Part shown: positions 1 to 7,212 of the stretch, one piece after another | Position numbering within the stretch: the stretch's first letter is position 1 | How the letters are laid out: every line of letters begins with the position of its first letter | Assembly: GCF_003602275.1 (NCBI RefSeq) | Contig: NZ_QZVT01000008.1 | Span: 1 to 37,219, forward strand | Direction of reading: 5' to 3' | Source: Arthrobacter cheniae | GTDB lineage: Bacteria > Actinomycetota > Actinomycetes > Actinomycetales > Micrococcaceae | DNA length: 37,219 nt | Made by a program: the position numbers and the translations under genes | The notes under the pieces: generated by a model | Databases searched by the model: none | What the model saw: the letters and a program-made list of their open reading frames with translations, nothing else | Told to the model about the DNA's origin: nothing

Positions 1-811
1 CCACGCCCTTGTCCTGGTAGCGCAGCTGGTGCAGGACCAGGCCCTCGCGGGGGGTGAATCCGATGCGGAACGTCCAGTTGGCCCACTGGACATGGTTACC
101 GGTCACCGTGAAGGACGGGCCTTCGGGCTGGGTGATGGAAATGGGCTTCAGATCGGTCCGGGCCGGGCCGACGTACTTGGGCAGGTAATTGCCGCTAGCG
201 GCCGGAACAGGAGTCTTCTCATCGTCCTGGAGCTGCACGACCTCGCCGGTGTTGAGGTCGACGATGACGATGAAGTTCTCGATCGGGTGGGCATACGGGC
301 TGTCGTCGGGCTCGTCACGGACGAAGACCAGGGCGCGCATCAGGCGCCGTCCTTCGTTGTCCTCACCGAAGTACCCCACCGACCACGGCTCGAAGCACAC
401 CAATCCCATATCGGTGATGCCACGAGCTGCCAGGGCCGCGATGACCTCGGGGTTCTTCCGGCAGCTCTCCTCACCCTCGGCGAACTCGTCCAGCATGAAC
501 GGCGGATGCACTCCCGCGCCCAACTGCGTCCACGTCGAGACGATGCCCGCATCAAGGTCGACGATCGCCTCATAGGAGCGCCCCTCGGCACGATCGATCA
601 GGACCGCGTCAGCCTCACGCACCGTCTCAATACCGGCCCGCAGCAAATCCTTCGCAGGCTCACGCAACTCGATACTGATGAAACGGAACGACTCCGCCGC
701 AGCCGGCCCATCCTTCAAAATCGAAGCCGCACGCGAAATCTCAGCACGGGAAAGCGGATCAAGGGGGTACTCCACCCCAACTACGGTGTTGACGTCACTG
801 TCGATACTCAT
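1..811 (-). CDS. Primary-amine oxidase, methylamine oxidase type (N-terminal 270 residues, cut by window edge)
   Basis: Copper/topaquinone amine oxidases convert primary amines to aldehyde, ammonia and hydrogen peroxide. The frame opens at an ATG (811) behind an AAGGAG ribosome site and runs off the left edge, so the catalytic C-terminal domain with the topaquinone tyrosine and copper histidines is not visible. What is seen is the paired N-terminal domains, including CFEPWSVGYFGEDNEGRR, YAHPIENFIV, ITQPEGPSFTVTGNHV and FTPREGLVLHQL. From memory these follow the methylamine oxidase of Arthrobacter P1 more closely than the phenylethylamine or histamine oxidases of A. globiformis, so methylamine is the favoured substrate and formaldehyde the product. 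The downstream hexulose-phosphate synthase and isomerase genes support this. It is divergent from a permease and shares its 512-base control region. Family assignment is firm; substrate is inferred. Confidence 0.93.
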   Translation of the reverse strand, partial: MSIDSDVNTVVGVEYPLDPLSRAEISRAASILKDGPAAAESFRFISIELREPAKDLLRAGIETVREADAVLIDRAEGRSYEAIVDLDAGIVSTWTQLGAGVHPPFMLDEFAEGEESCRKNPEVIAALAARGITDMGLVCFEPWSVGYFGEDNEGRRLMRALVFVRDEPDDSPYAHPIENFIVIVDLNTGEVVQLQDDEKTPVPAASGNYLPKYVGPARTDLKPISITQPEGPSFTVTGNHVQWANWTFRIGFTPREGLVLHQLRYQDKGV

Positions 812-939
812 CGTTCTCTCCTTGAATACATATACAAATGAAGGTTTCTCGCGGCCTGACAGCCGAAGATCCCGGTAAGCCGAAGATGATTAGAACTTGC
901 AATTGTTGAAGCTGTTCACGGCATGCGCATATAGGCGTA

Positions 940-958
940 CGTCAGTACTCAACTGACG
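940..958. promoter_or_regulatory. Perfect inverted repeat, candidate operator
   Basis: The arms CGTCAGT and ACTGACG are perfect reverse complements separated by ACTCA. This 19-base palindrome has the size and symmetry expected for a dimeric regulator. It lies between the amine oxidase and permease starts and could serve either gene. The IclR protein at 2793 is the obvious candidate ligand, but nothing in the sequence proves the pairing. Confidence 0.5.
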
Positions 959-1167
959 AACCTGGTGGGGTATACAAAGGCATCAGCTGCAATCCGACAT
1001 ACGCCTCTTGCGGAGAATCAGCCGAACTCCGTGTCGAGTACTGCTGATGTGATGCCGATCACTTACTTCCTTTGATGAGACAACGCTACGTCAAAGACTT
1101 CCCCCTGCGCGAGACCCTTCCAGAAGTTTCATTGAGAAATTCAGGAGCAATTCTTCTCACCTCAGTT

Positions 1168-1203
1168 AACATGTTGGAAACATCTGAAACATGCTGGAAA
1201 CAT
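1168..1203. repeat. Two 16-base near-identical direct repeats with 20-base period
   Basis: AACATGTTGGAAACAT (1168-1183) is repeated as AACATGCTGGAAACAT (1188-1203), 15 of 16 bases alike. The 20-base period is close to two helical turns, so both copies face the same side of the DNA. GAAACAT occurs three times within the block. Each copy contains TGGAAA, which matches the half-site of the E. coli IclR box as I recall it. The block is about 120 bases upstream of the permease start, in a good position for an activator. Confidence 0.55.
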
Positions 1204-1323
1204 GCCGGGGCAGAAGTTGCTCGGGTCGGGGCCTGGGACTGCTACCGTTCTGCGCCTCAGGTCGTTGCGTTGTCGTCCTCGTCAGCAAGGTGCACCTACC
1301 GTTCGAAGGAGAACTGGTTCTTG

Positions 1324-2793
1324 ATGTCCGCCCGCAGAGATCGCTTCATCACACCTCACTCCCCGGTGGAGGGTTTGCGCCGCCGGAAGCTCGCTTTTCT
1401 GCCGGTCTTCGCCCAAGCGGTAGCTGCAGTGGCACCTGCTGGCGCCATGGCGGTCATCCCGGCCCTCGTCTATCCGACCGTCGTCCCGGGTTCCGCTTCT
1501 CCGAACCTTGTTCTGACGTTCGGAGCAGCCATGGCCGTGATGATCCTGGTCTCCTTCTGCCTCAGGCCTATGGCGAAGCGCATGGCTGCAGTCAGTGGCC
1601 TCTACAGCTACACAGCCAAAGGACTCGGACAACGGACGGCCATCACGGCCGGCTGGTCAGCGATATTCGGATACGGGGTCATAGCCATGGCCAGTCTGTT
1701 GGCTGTCGGGACATACACAGATCAGATGATGATCAACCTTGGGATCAATCTTCCGAACCCCAACATTTCTATGGCCCTAGTCATTCTTGCAGCGACAGCT
1801 TTCGCTTGTTTCCTCATGATTAGGGGAGTTCAAATCTCCGCCTGGTTCACGTTGATGGTTGAGTGCCTAGCAATAGGGCTCCTCACAGCCCTCATGATTG
1901 CCTACTTCGCCCTCAACACGCCGACGTTGGACTTTGAGGATTTCTTCTCCTGGAGTGGAGACCCGGATGTCTTATGGATTGGAATCGTCGTAGCCGTCAG
2001 TGCCTTCGTTGGTTTCGAAAGCGCTACTACCTTGGGAGGCGAGGCGCAGAAACCCTTCATCAGCATCCCGCGGACCATTACGTGGACTCCTATATTGGCA
2101 GGCACGCTGTATCTTCTTGCCGCGATCACTCAAGATCTGGCTCTCCACGACGCACCGACATCCATCAGGTCGAGTTCCACTCCGTTATCCGACCTGTTTG
2201 CCCAAACTTCCCCGCTACTCGCCGCGGTGCTTGACCTCGGCATCGCAGCATCCTGGTTCGCCTGTGCCATCGCATCTCTGAGCGCCCTTGCCCGAGTCCT
2301 TTTCTGCATGGGCAGAGAAGGCGTTGCACCAAGGATCATGGGTCGAGCCCACGCCTCCTATCGGACGCCCTCGGTGGCGATCATGGTCGTGATGCCGGTA
2401 GTGGCTGCAGTCCCAATAGCGGTTATCTTCTCCGGCACCAGCCCTCACCAGGGCCTCGTGCTTTTCTTCACCTTGGGCGCCTACGGGTACCTCGGCGCCT
2501 ACATTCTTGCCAGCGCCTCCCTGCCCTTCTTCTTGCATCGGATCGGGGAAGATACGTACGCCAGCTGGATCCTTGGGGCAGTAACGCCCCTGACCCTCGG
2601 TTTCGTGCTGTGGAAAGCCGCGACAGTATCAACCGATACAGGTAACCTGCAGGCCCTCATCTACGCCGGCGTCCTTCTCGCCAGCGTTGTATACGCCCTG
2701 ATCCTGCATCTCCGTCTACCTGAGCGTCTGGCGTCTGTTGGCGTCTACGACGAGAGCCAGGATTCGGACCTGTTTCTTGGAAGGCCCAGCTGA
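1324..2793 (+). CDS. APC-family amino acid/amine permease
   Basis: A polytopic membrane protein of 489 residues with about twelve hydrophobic segments, typical in length for the amino acid-polyamine-organocation superfamily. Recognisable features are the GFESATTLGGEAQKPFISIPRT stretch, where APC carriers have FxGFE..A..GEE..NP...IPR, and an early Pro/Gly-rich helix. The frame stays open back to 1072, but the upstream residues look non-coding. AAGGAG at 1306-1311 supports a start at TTG 1321 (9-base spacing) or ATG 1324. Placed opposite the methylamine oxidase and coupled to a regulator, it probably imports the amine substrate. The specific substrate cannot be read from the sequence. Its TGA overlaps the ATG of the next gene (TGATG). 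Confidence 0.9.
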   Translation: MSARRDRFITPHSPVEGLRRRKLAFLPVFAQAVAAVAPAGAMAVIPALVYPTVVPGSASPNLVLTFGAAMAVMILVSFCLRPMAKRMAAVSGLYSYTAKGLGQRTAITAGWSAIFGYGVIAMASLLAVGTYTDQMMINLGINLPNPNISMALVILAATAFACFLMIRGVQISAWFTLMVECLAIGLLTALMIAYFALNTPTLDFEDFFSWSGDPDVLWIGIVVAVSAFVGFESATTLGGEAQKPFISIPRTITWTPILAGTLYLLAAITQDLALHDAPTSIRSSSTPLSDLFAQTSPLLAAVLDLGIAASWFACAIASLSALARVLFCMGREGVAPRIMGRAHASYRTPSVAIMVVMPVVAAVPIAVIFSGTSPHQGLVLFFTLGAYGYLGAYILASASLPFFLHRIGEDTYASWILGAVTPLTLGFVLWKAATVSTDTGNLQALIYAGVLLASVVYALILHLRLPERLASVGVYDESQDSDLFLGRPS

Positions 2794-3536
2794 TGGGCTA
2801 CAAACCCGCGCACTCGGGGCCCAGCACTGCGTCGAATTCGCTCAGGATTCTGGAAATAGTGGCTCGGTTTGGCACCGGAACCACGGCGAAGGAGATTACC
2901 GACGCGCTGCAGATGCCGCCGGCGACCGTCTACCGAATGTTGAACGCGCTCGTTGCTGATGAATACCTCGTTCGCACATCTGACCTCCGCGGTTTCGCGC
3001 TCGGTCACGCAATCTCAGGCCTCATCATGGCCGCAGTGCCACCGAACGTCTCCACCGCGGCTCGCTCTGCAATAGAAGAGTTCCGAAGCGGAAACCGCTT
3101 CGCCGTACACCTCGTATTGTTCCGCAACGCATCTCTCAAAATTGCCGACGAAGATCCGGATTATCCGCTGCAGTCAGCATCCGACATGCTCCGGCATCCA
3201 CACGCCTCCGCTGCAGGGAAACTCATGCTCGCTGAACTCGGTGATTCGGCTCCCCCTTTTCCAAAGGGCCCCTTGATGAAGCTGACGCCGCACACCATCA
3301 CAGACAGGCGGCAACTAGAGGAGCAATTCGCGCACATACGTGCCGAAGGCCAAGCCGCGGACATCAACGAACTGGAACAAGGGTTCTCCTGCCTGGCCAT
3401 CCCGGTGAAACTCCCACACGGGACCGTTGAGGCGGCTGTCTGCCTCACAGGTCCCTCAGAACGGTTTTCCGCCATCTGCGACCACGCGGAAGCAGCCCGT
3501 GAGCTGGCGTCGCGACTAGCGCCACTCCTGCTCTAA
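2793..3536 (+). CDS. IclR-family transcriptional regulator
   Basis: A 247-residue regulator. Residues about 10-70 form a winged helix-turn-helix (SNSLRILEIVARFGTGTTAKEITDALQMPPATVYRMLNALVADEYLVR), the usual IclR layout. The rest is the GAF-like effector domain, with the expected LMLAELGD region and an ELEQGFSCLAIPV stretch where the family has E...G..CIAAPV. The start overlaps the permease stop (TGATG), so the two are almost certainly translated together. The likely role is control of the divergent amine oxidase and of its own operon in response to an amine or a product. The palindrome at 940-958 or the direct repeats at 1168-1203 are candidate sites. Confidence 0.92.
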   Translation: MGYKPAHSGPSTASNSLRILEIVARFGTGTTAKEITDALQMPPATVYRMLNALVADEYLVRTSDLRGFALGHAISGLIMAAVPPNVSTAARSAIEEFRSGNRFAVHLVLFRNASLKIADEDPDYPLQSASDMLRHPHASAAGKLMLAELGDSAPPFPKGPLMKLTPHTITDRRQLEEQFAHIRAEGQAADINELEQGFSCLAIPVKLPHGTVEAAVCLTGPSERFSAICDHAEAARELASRLAPLLL

Positions 3537-3961
3537 TCGCAAGACGCAGCTTTGCGACGCCGTATATCGATATCTGGACAAACGGTGGAATATCTCGACA
3601 TATGACCGAGCACCATCTGGGGCGATATCCGACAAGAACCTCACAGGTTCCCCGTCTCGACAACGATTGTCCGATCCATCTACATTCCCGGTGCCGTTCA
3701 GGTGTGACGCGGACCGACGATCACCTGAACGGCAGCACACGATATCCACAGGCGTCAGCGCACGTGTCGCCAGAACCGAGCGCTGATCCCGATCATCGGG
3801 GTAGTCCTCGGCAGGCTGGAGTCCGCACCAATACTTAAGTGTAGGCAAAACCGTCAGAAAACAGTGTTACCCCTGCCCATTCGGCTCACCATGATGGATA
3901 TCAACCACAAAACGTTCGTGCGGCCCCTCAGGGCGGACGACCAAATCAAAGGGGATGAATT
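3537..3961. other. Intergenic gap upstream of hxlB
   Basis: This 425-base stretch contains no frame I can defend as a gene. Just after the IclR stop there is a small hairpin (TCGCAA at 3537-3542 with TTGCGA at 3552-3557). A much stronger hairpin is at 3692-3734, listed separately. ATATC/GATATC hexamers recur between 3566 and 3750. The hxlB promoter must lie in the final 150 bases. AAAGGGG upstream of GTG 3962 is a good ribosome site. Confidence 0.6.
3692..3734. terminator. 13-bp perfect hairpin, probable terminator
   Basis: TGCCGTTCAGGTG (3692-3704) and CACCTGAACGGCA (3722-3734) are perfect reverse complements around a 17-base loop. There is no U-tract, which is common for actinobacterial terminators. 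It lies 155 bases after the IclR stop and 230 bases before hxlB. It could end the permease-IclR transcript, or be the relic of something larger. Confidence 0.5.
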
Positions 3962-4561
3962 GTGAGCTCGACAGCAGATGAGACGACTATCGCACCCACC
4001 ACGGCAGATGACATTGGTCGTAATCTCACCCTCATAAGGGACGAGATCGTGGACACGGCGGCCAAGATCAACGAGCAGGAGTTGGCCGCACTGGCGGCTC
4101 ATCTCCGCCAGCCAGGGCAGGTGTTCGTCGCCGGAGCGGGCCGAAGCGGCCTCGCCCTCCGCATGACTGCCATGAGGCTGATGCACCTGGGACTGTCCGT
4201 CCATGTCGCCGGTGATACCACCACCCCAGCAATCGGTTCCGAGGACCTGCTCCTCGTAGCTTCCGGCTCGGGTACGACCTCAGGAGTAGTCAAATCCGCT
4301 GAGACAGCGGCGAAGGCCGGAGCACGCATTGCAGCGTTCACCACCAACGCCGAGTCTCCGCTCGCAAAGCTCGCCGACGTCGTGGTGATCATCCCTGCCG
4401 CCCAGAAGACCGACCACGGCACCAGCGTGTCCCGTCAGTACGCGGGGTCCCTCTTCGAACAGGTACTGTTCCTGGCCACCGAGGCCATCTTCCAGTCCCT
4501 ATGGGACAACACCGACGAGCCGGCCGAAAAGCTCTGGCTCAGGCACGCGAACCTCGAGTAA
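3962..4561 (+). CDS. hxlB: 6-phospho-3-hexuloisomerase (RuMP pathway)
   Basis: A SIS-domain sugar isomerase of 199 residues, the normal length for PHI. It converts D-arabino-3-hexulose 6-phosphate to fructose 6-phosphate, the second step of formaldehyde fixation by the ribulose monophosphate route. The SIS fold is clear from GAGRSGLALRMTAMRLMHLG, the typical N-terminal signature of PHI, and LLLVASGSGTTSGVV, the phosphosugar-binding loop. The start is GTG 3962 behind AAAGGGG. It is followed 55 bases later by hexulose-phosphate synthase, confirming PHI over other SIS isomerases. Together they remove formaldehyde made by the methylamine oxidase. Confidence 0.93.
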   Translation: MSSTADETTIAPTTADDIGRNLTLIRDEIVDTAAKINEQELAALAAHLRQPGQVFVAGAGRSGLALRMTAMRLMHLGLSVHVAGDTTTPAIGSEDLLLVASGSGTTSGVVKSAETAAKAGARIAAFTTNAESPLAKLADVVVIIPAAQKTDHGTSVSRQYAGSLFEQVLFLATEAIFQSLWDNTDEPAEKLWLRHANLE

Positions 4562-4616
4562 CCAAGGCCTTTCCTCTTCCACTTACCGCAGTTCCCAACA
4601 GAAAGAGAACAACACC

Positions 4617-5240
4617 ATGAAGCTCCAAGTAGCCATCGATCTGCTCACCACCGAAGACGCCCTCGAACTGGCAGGCAAAGTCGCCGAGTACGTCGACATC
4701 ATCGAACTCGGCACCCCCCTGATCAAGGCCGCCGGACTCTCCGTCGTCACTGCCATCAAGGAAGCCCACCCGGACAAGATCGTCTTCGCTGACATGAAGA
4801 CCATGGACGCCGGAGAGCTCGAAGCAGACATCGCGTTCAAGGCCGGTGCTGACCTGATGACCGTCCTCGGAACCGCCGATGACTCCACCATCGCTGGTGC
4901 CGTCAAGGCCGCCAAGGCCCACAACAAGGGCGTCGTCGTCGACCTCATCGGCGTAGCGGACAAGGTCACGCGCGCCAAGGAAGTTCGCGCCCTGGGCGCG
5001 AAGTTCGTCGAGATGCACGCTGGTCTGGACGAGCAGGCCAAGCCCGGCTTCGACCTGAAGGGACTCCTCAGCGCCGGCGCCGAGGCCCGTGTTCCGTTCT
5101 CCGTAGCCGGTGGCGTGAAGGTTGCCACCATCGGAGACGTCCAGAAGGCCGGCGCCGAGGTAGCTGTTGCCGGAGGCGCGATCTACAGCGCCGCCGACCC
5201 AGCCCTGGCAGCCAAGGAACTCCGCGACGCCATCGCCTAA
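4617..5240 (+). CDS. hxlA: 3-hexulose-6-phosphate synthase (RuMP pathway)
   Basis: This enzyme condenses formaldehyde with ribulose 5-phosphate to give 3-hexulose 6-phosphate. The 207-residue protein is a single TIM barrel of the orotidine-5-phosphate decarboxylase/KGPDC/HPS superfamily. It shows the N-terminal MKLQVAIDLLTTEDAL, the EYVDIIELGTPLIKAAG strand, ADMKTMDAGELEADIAFKAGAD (the HPS active-site strand) and VAGGVKVATIGDVQKAGAEVAVAGGAIY, the phosphate-binding loops. It is downstream of hxlB in the same direction and ends in a strong hairpin at 5255. In Arthrobacter this pair is associated with growth on, or detoxification of, C1 amines. Confidence 0.95.
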   Translation: MKLQVAIDLLTTEDALELAGKVAEYVDIIELGTPLIKAAGLSVVTAIKEAHPDKIVFADMKTMDAGELEADIAFKAGADLMTVLGTADDSTIAGAVKAAKAHNKGVVVDLIGVADKVTRAKEVRALGAKFVEMHAGLDEQAKPGFDLKGLLSAGAEARVPFSVAGGVKVATIGDVQKAGAEVAVAGGAIYSAADPALAAKELRDAIA

Positions 5241-5254
5241 CCCTTCGAACGATG

Positions 5255-5293
5255 GTGGCGTCCCGGGCTTGGAGAAAAGGCCCGGGACGCCAC
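5255..5293 (+). terminator. 14-bp perfect hairpin after hxlA
   Basis: GTGGCGTCCCGGGC (5255-5268) pairs perfectly with GCCCGGGACGCCAC (5280-5293) across an 11-base loop, starting 14 bases after the hxlA stop. It has no T-run but is very GC-rich and stable, and it is the most likely end of the hxlBA transcript. Confidence 0.8.
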
Positions 5294-5445
5294 TCCCGGA
5301 TCCACCACACTTCGTTCAGCGTCATCGAGAGCGGTACAACTCCCAGCGTCCGCGTGTGCGGACCAATCACACCTTTCGCGAACTAGGACCTACACCACTT
5401 CGCGTCGAGGGTGACACGAAGAAAATGGAAAGGAATGTGATCACC

Positions 5446-5661
5446 ATGGGCGCACAGTGCCTCGACCAGGTGGAAGTTCTCGTTACCGAACCTGGCCAGC
5501 TTCAGGAGATGCTCGACGATGCAGAAGCAACGCTCCGAAGAATCGCAGCGCGACAACGATCTGCAGGCATCGTAGTCACTCGCCATAATCATCGCCGGTA
5601 CACGCTCGCGCTCAGCGACACGGTTCCGTTCGGAGAGACGCGGGAGCAATATCTCCCGTAG
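5446..5661 (+). CDS. Small protein of unknown function (71 residues)
   Basis: I do not recognise the family. The predicted 71-residue soluble protein starts VEVLVTEPGQLQEMLDDAEA and ends with a Gly-Ile-Val-Val-Thr-Arg...Tyr-Thr-Leu-Ala-Leu-Ser segment followed by VPFGETRE. This is reasonable protein-like sequence for a small alpha/beta domain. The chosen ATG (5446) is 11 bases after AAAGGA. An in-frame ATG at 5425 and a GTG at 5437 are alternatives. It follows the hxlA hairpin, so it is probably transcribed separately. The frame stays open much further upstream without protein-like sequence. Confidence 0.6.
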   Translation: MGAQCLDQVEVLVTEPGQLQEMLDDAEATLRRIAARQRSAGIVVTRHNHRRYTLALSDTVPFGETREQYLP

Positions 5662-5729
5662 TCGTCACGACACCGGATAACACTTCGGTGAGCGTTTACC
5701 TGGGCCTGGTGCAACACCCGCATATCGAA

Positions 5730-6060
5730 GGGCGTGGCGTGAGCTCCTGCCAGACCCCCCCGATTGGAATCCGAGGCCGGACAGCATGAACGAGGCGGGC
5801 GCGCCCGCGATGATGGCCGAGTCAACGAGGGCCAGATCCTGATTGCGTGGGAAGAACTGATACTCCTCGAATGCCCCCTCCTCCGTGTAGACCAGAGGAG
5901 GGGATGTCGGCGCATCTGTAGAGGCAACGGTCGGAACGGTGACGCATCGGATGCCCGTCAGGAATCCTGCTGCCTCGACCGTGTCGATCGTGCTGCCACC
6001 TCACCCGGTGACTACGCCGCGAGGGAGGGACTCTTCCAGCCGCGTGGTCGCCCCTGACTC
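5730..6060 (-). pseudogene. Remnant of a glycerol dehydrogenase (iron-containing alcohol dehydrogenase family)
   Basis: Read leftward from 6000, the frame gives GGSTIDTVEA, then VTVPTVASTDAPTSPPLVYT, then FFPRNQDLALVDSAIIAGAP. These match the NAD-binding GGGKTLDTAKA, the APTIASTDAP...VIYT block and the NP..V.VDT.I.AGAP segment of glycerol dehydrogenases such as E. coli GldA, as remembered. The gene is broken three ways. There is an in-frame TGA at 6001-6003 where the GxGGG loop should continue. A large internal deletion joins AGAPASFMLSG to a GFQSGG block that belongs over 100 residues later. A frameshift occurs at the seven-C run 5755-5761, after which the match resumes as GGLAGAHA. No intact start or C-terminus remains. 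Confidence 0.75.
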
Positions 6061-6177
6061 TCCGTGGAGCCCTACCGGAGCATCGTGCAGGGGTCCGACT
6101 AGGACAGGCTCATCTCGCGGTGACCTACAGGACCAGGAGGAGGTCCATCGGTCTACCACTGCGTACTGCGCATCAGG

Positions 6178-7212
6178 TCAGGGAACGAGAATCGCGCGCC
6201 CACGCACCTTGCCGGCGTCGAGGTCGTCGATCGCCGACTGGAAGTCATCGAGGGCGTATTTTTGCGTATGCAACGTGACTGATCCTTGGGCGGCGAGGGC
6301 CATGAGGTCCTGCAGGTCGTTGTAGCTGCCGACGAGGTTGCCGATGATGTTGATTTCCGAGGAGACCAGGTCGATGGTGGGTACGTTGATGTTCTCTCCG
6401 TAGCCGACGACGAAGTAATCCCCGGCTTGTCGGGTCATGGCGATGCCTTCGGACGTCGCCCCGCCTTCTCCCACGAAGTCCATGAGGACCTCGGCGCCGT
6501 GGCCTCCGGTGAGTTCGAGGACGTGTTCGATCTGTTTTCCGTCGGCCAAGACGCCTTCGTCGGCTCCGATACTTTTCGCGAGTTCGAGGGCGGCGGGATT
6601 GCGGTCGACGACGACAATGCGGCTGGGCGTGAGTGCTTTGAGGACCTGGATCCCGATGTGTCCGAGGCCGCCTGCTCCGATCACCACGCAGGTGTCCCTG
6701 GGCGTGAGTCTTTTGGCTGCTTTCGCCGCCGCGTGGTAGGCGGTGAGGCCGGCGTCGGCGAGAGCGGCGACATCAGCGGGTTCAAGCGAATCATCGATCC
6801 TCACGACCGAGCGGGCAGAGGTCAGCAGGTACTCGGCGTATCCGCCGTGGGTGTCGATTCCGGGAAACTTACTGGTCTCGCAGTGCACATCATCGCCGGA
6901 ACGGCAGGCGCGGCAGAGCCCACAGGTCACGAGTGGGTGGAGGATCACTTTGTCGCCAACCTCCACGTTCGTCACTGCGGTCCCGATGGCATGGACCCAG
7001 CCTGCGTTCTCATGACCGATCGTGTAGGGCAGTTGGACCTGCGACTTCTCCGCCCATTGCCCCTCGAGGATGTGAAGGTCGGTCCGGCAGACACCGGCAC
7101 CGCCGATTCGAACAATGACATCCCACGGCCCGGATACTTCCGGCATGGGTGCCTCTGTCATCTTCAGGTCCTGGTGGTAACCGACGACCTGGACGGCTCG
7201 CATAGTGCTCAC
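6178..7212 (-). CDS. Zinc-dependent NAD alcohol dehydrogenase
   Basis: A 344-residue medium-chain dehydrogenase. Catalytic zinc ligands are C42 (GAGVCRTDLH) and H67 (GHENAGWV), with D153 in the ALADAGLTAYH position. The structural zinc site is C97, C100, C103 and C111. The Rossmann loop is VVIGAGGLGHIG (about 177-187). The start is GTG 7212, 8 bases after AAGGAG and overlapping the previous stop as GTGA, so it is the third gene of an amidohydrolase-DUF59-ADH operon. In propane and related diiron-monooxygenase clusters of Rhodococcus and Mycobacterium, a dehydrogenase of this kind oxidises the secondary or primary alcohol product. Here no monooxygenase is present, so the true alcohol is unknown. 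Confidence 0.92.
   Translation of the reverse strand: MSTMRAVQVVGYHQDLKMTEAPMPEVSGPWDVIVRIGGAGVCRTDLHILEGQWAEKSQVQLPYTIGHENAGWVHAIGTAVTNVEVGDKVILHPLVTCGLCRACRSGDDVHCETSKFPGIDTHGGYAEYLLTSARSVVRIDDSLEPADVAALADAGLTAYHAAAKAAKRLTPRDTCVVIGAGGLGHIGIQVLKALTPSRIVVVDRNPAALELAKSIGADEGVLADGKQIEHVLELTGGHGAEVLMDFVGEGGATSEGIAMTRQAGDYFVVGYGENINVPTIDLVSSEINIIGNLVGSYNDLQDLMALAAQGSVTLHTQKYALDDFQSAIDDLDAGKVRGRAILVP

Larger units (their letters stand above)
812..1323. promoter_or_regulatory. Divergent control region between amine oxidase and permease
   Basis: This 512-base stretch holds no convincing gene. It must carry the promoters of the amine oxidase (leftward) and the permease (rightward). Two ordered elements stand out and are listed separately: a perfect inverted repeat at 940-958 and a 20-base-period direct repeat at 1168-1203. 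A possible rightward promoter is TTGAAG (906-911) and TATAGG (930-935) with an 18-base spacer, just upstream of the inverted repeat. The promoter is a guess. Confidence 0.6.

Noticed and set aside
29..841. 270-residue plus-strand open frame
   Set aside because: It is antisense to the amine oxidase, whose minus-strand translation is clearly a copper amine oxidase; the plus frame has no family resemblance or ribosome site.
1072..1323. N-terminal extension of the permease frame
   Set aside because: It runs through the direct-repeat element, reads unlike a protein and has no ribosome site; AAGGAG at 1306 sets the start at 1321-1324.
3566..3750. Recurrent ATATC/GATATC hexamers as a possible repeat array
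   Set aside because: Copies are short and irregularly spaced with no constant unit, so this does not qualify as a CRISPR or an iteron array.
3602..3838. Possible 78-residue protein in the gap before hxlB
   Set aside because: It has no ribosome site, crosses the strong hairpin at 3692-3734 and lacks protein-like hydrophobic patterning.
5764..6325. Plus-strand frames of 97 and 128 residues downstream of the small protein
   Set aside because: They lie opposite the glycerol dehydrogenase remnant and the ADH end; the recognisable protein blocks are on the minus strand.
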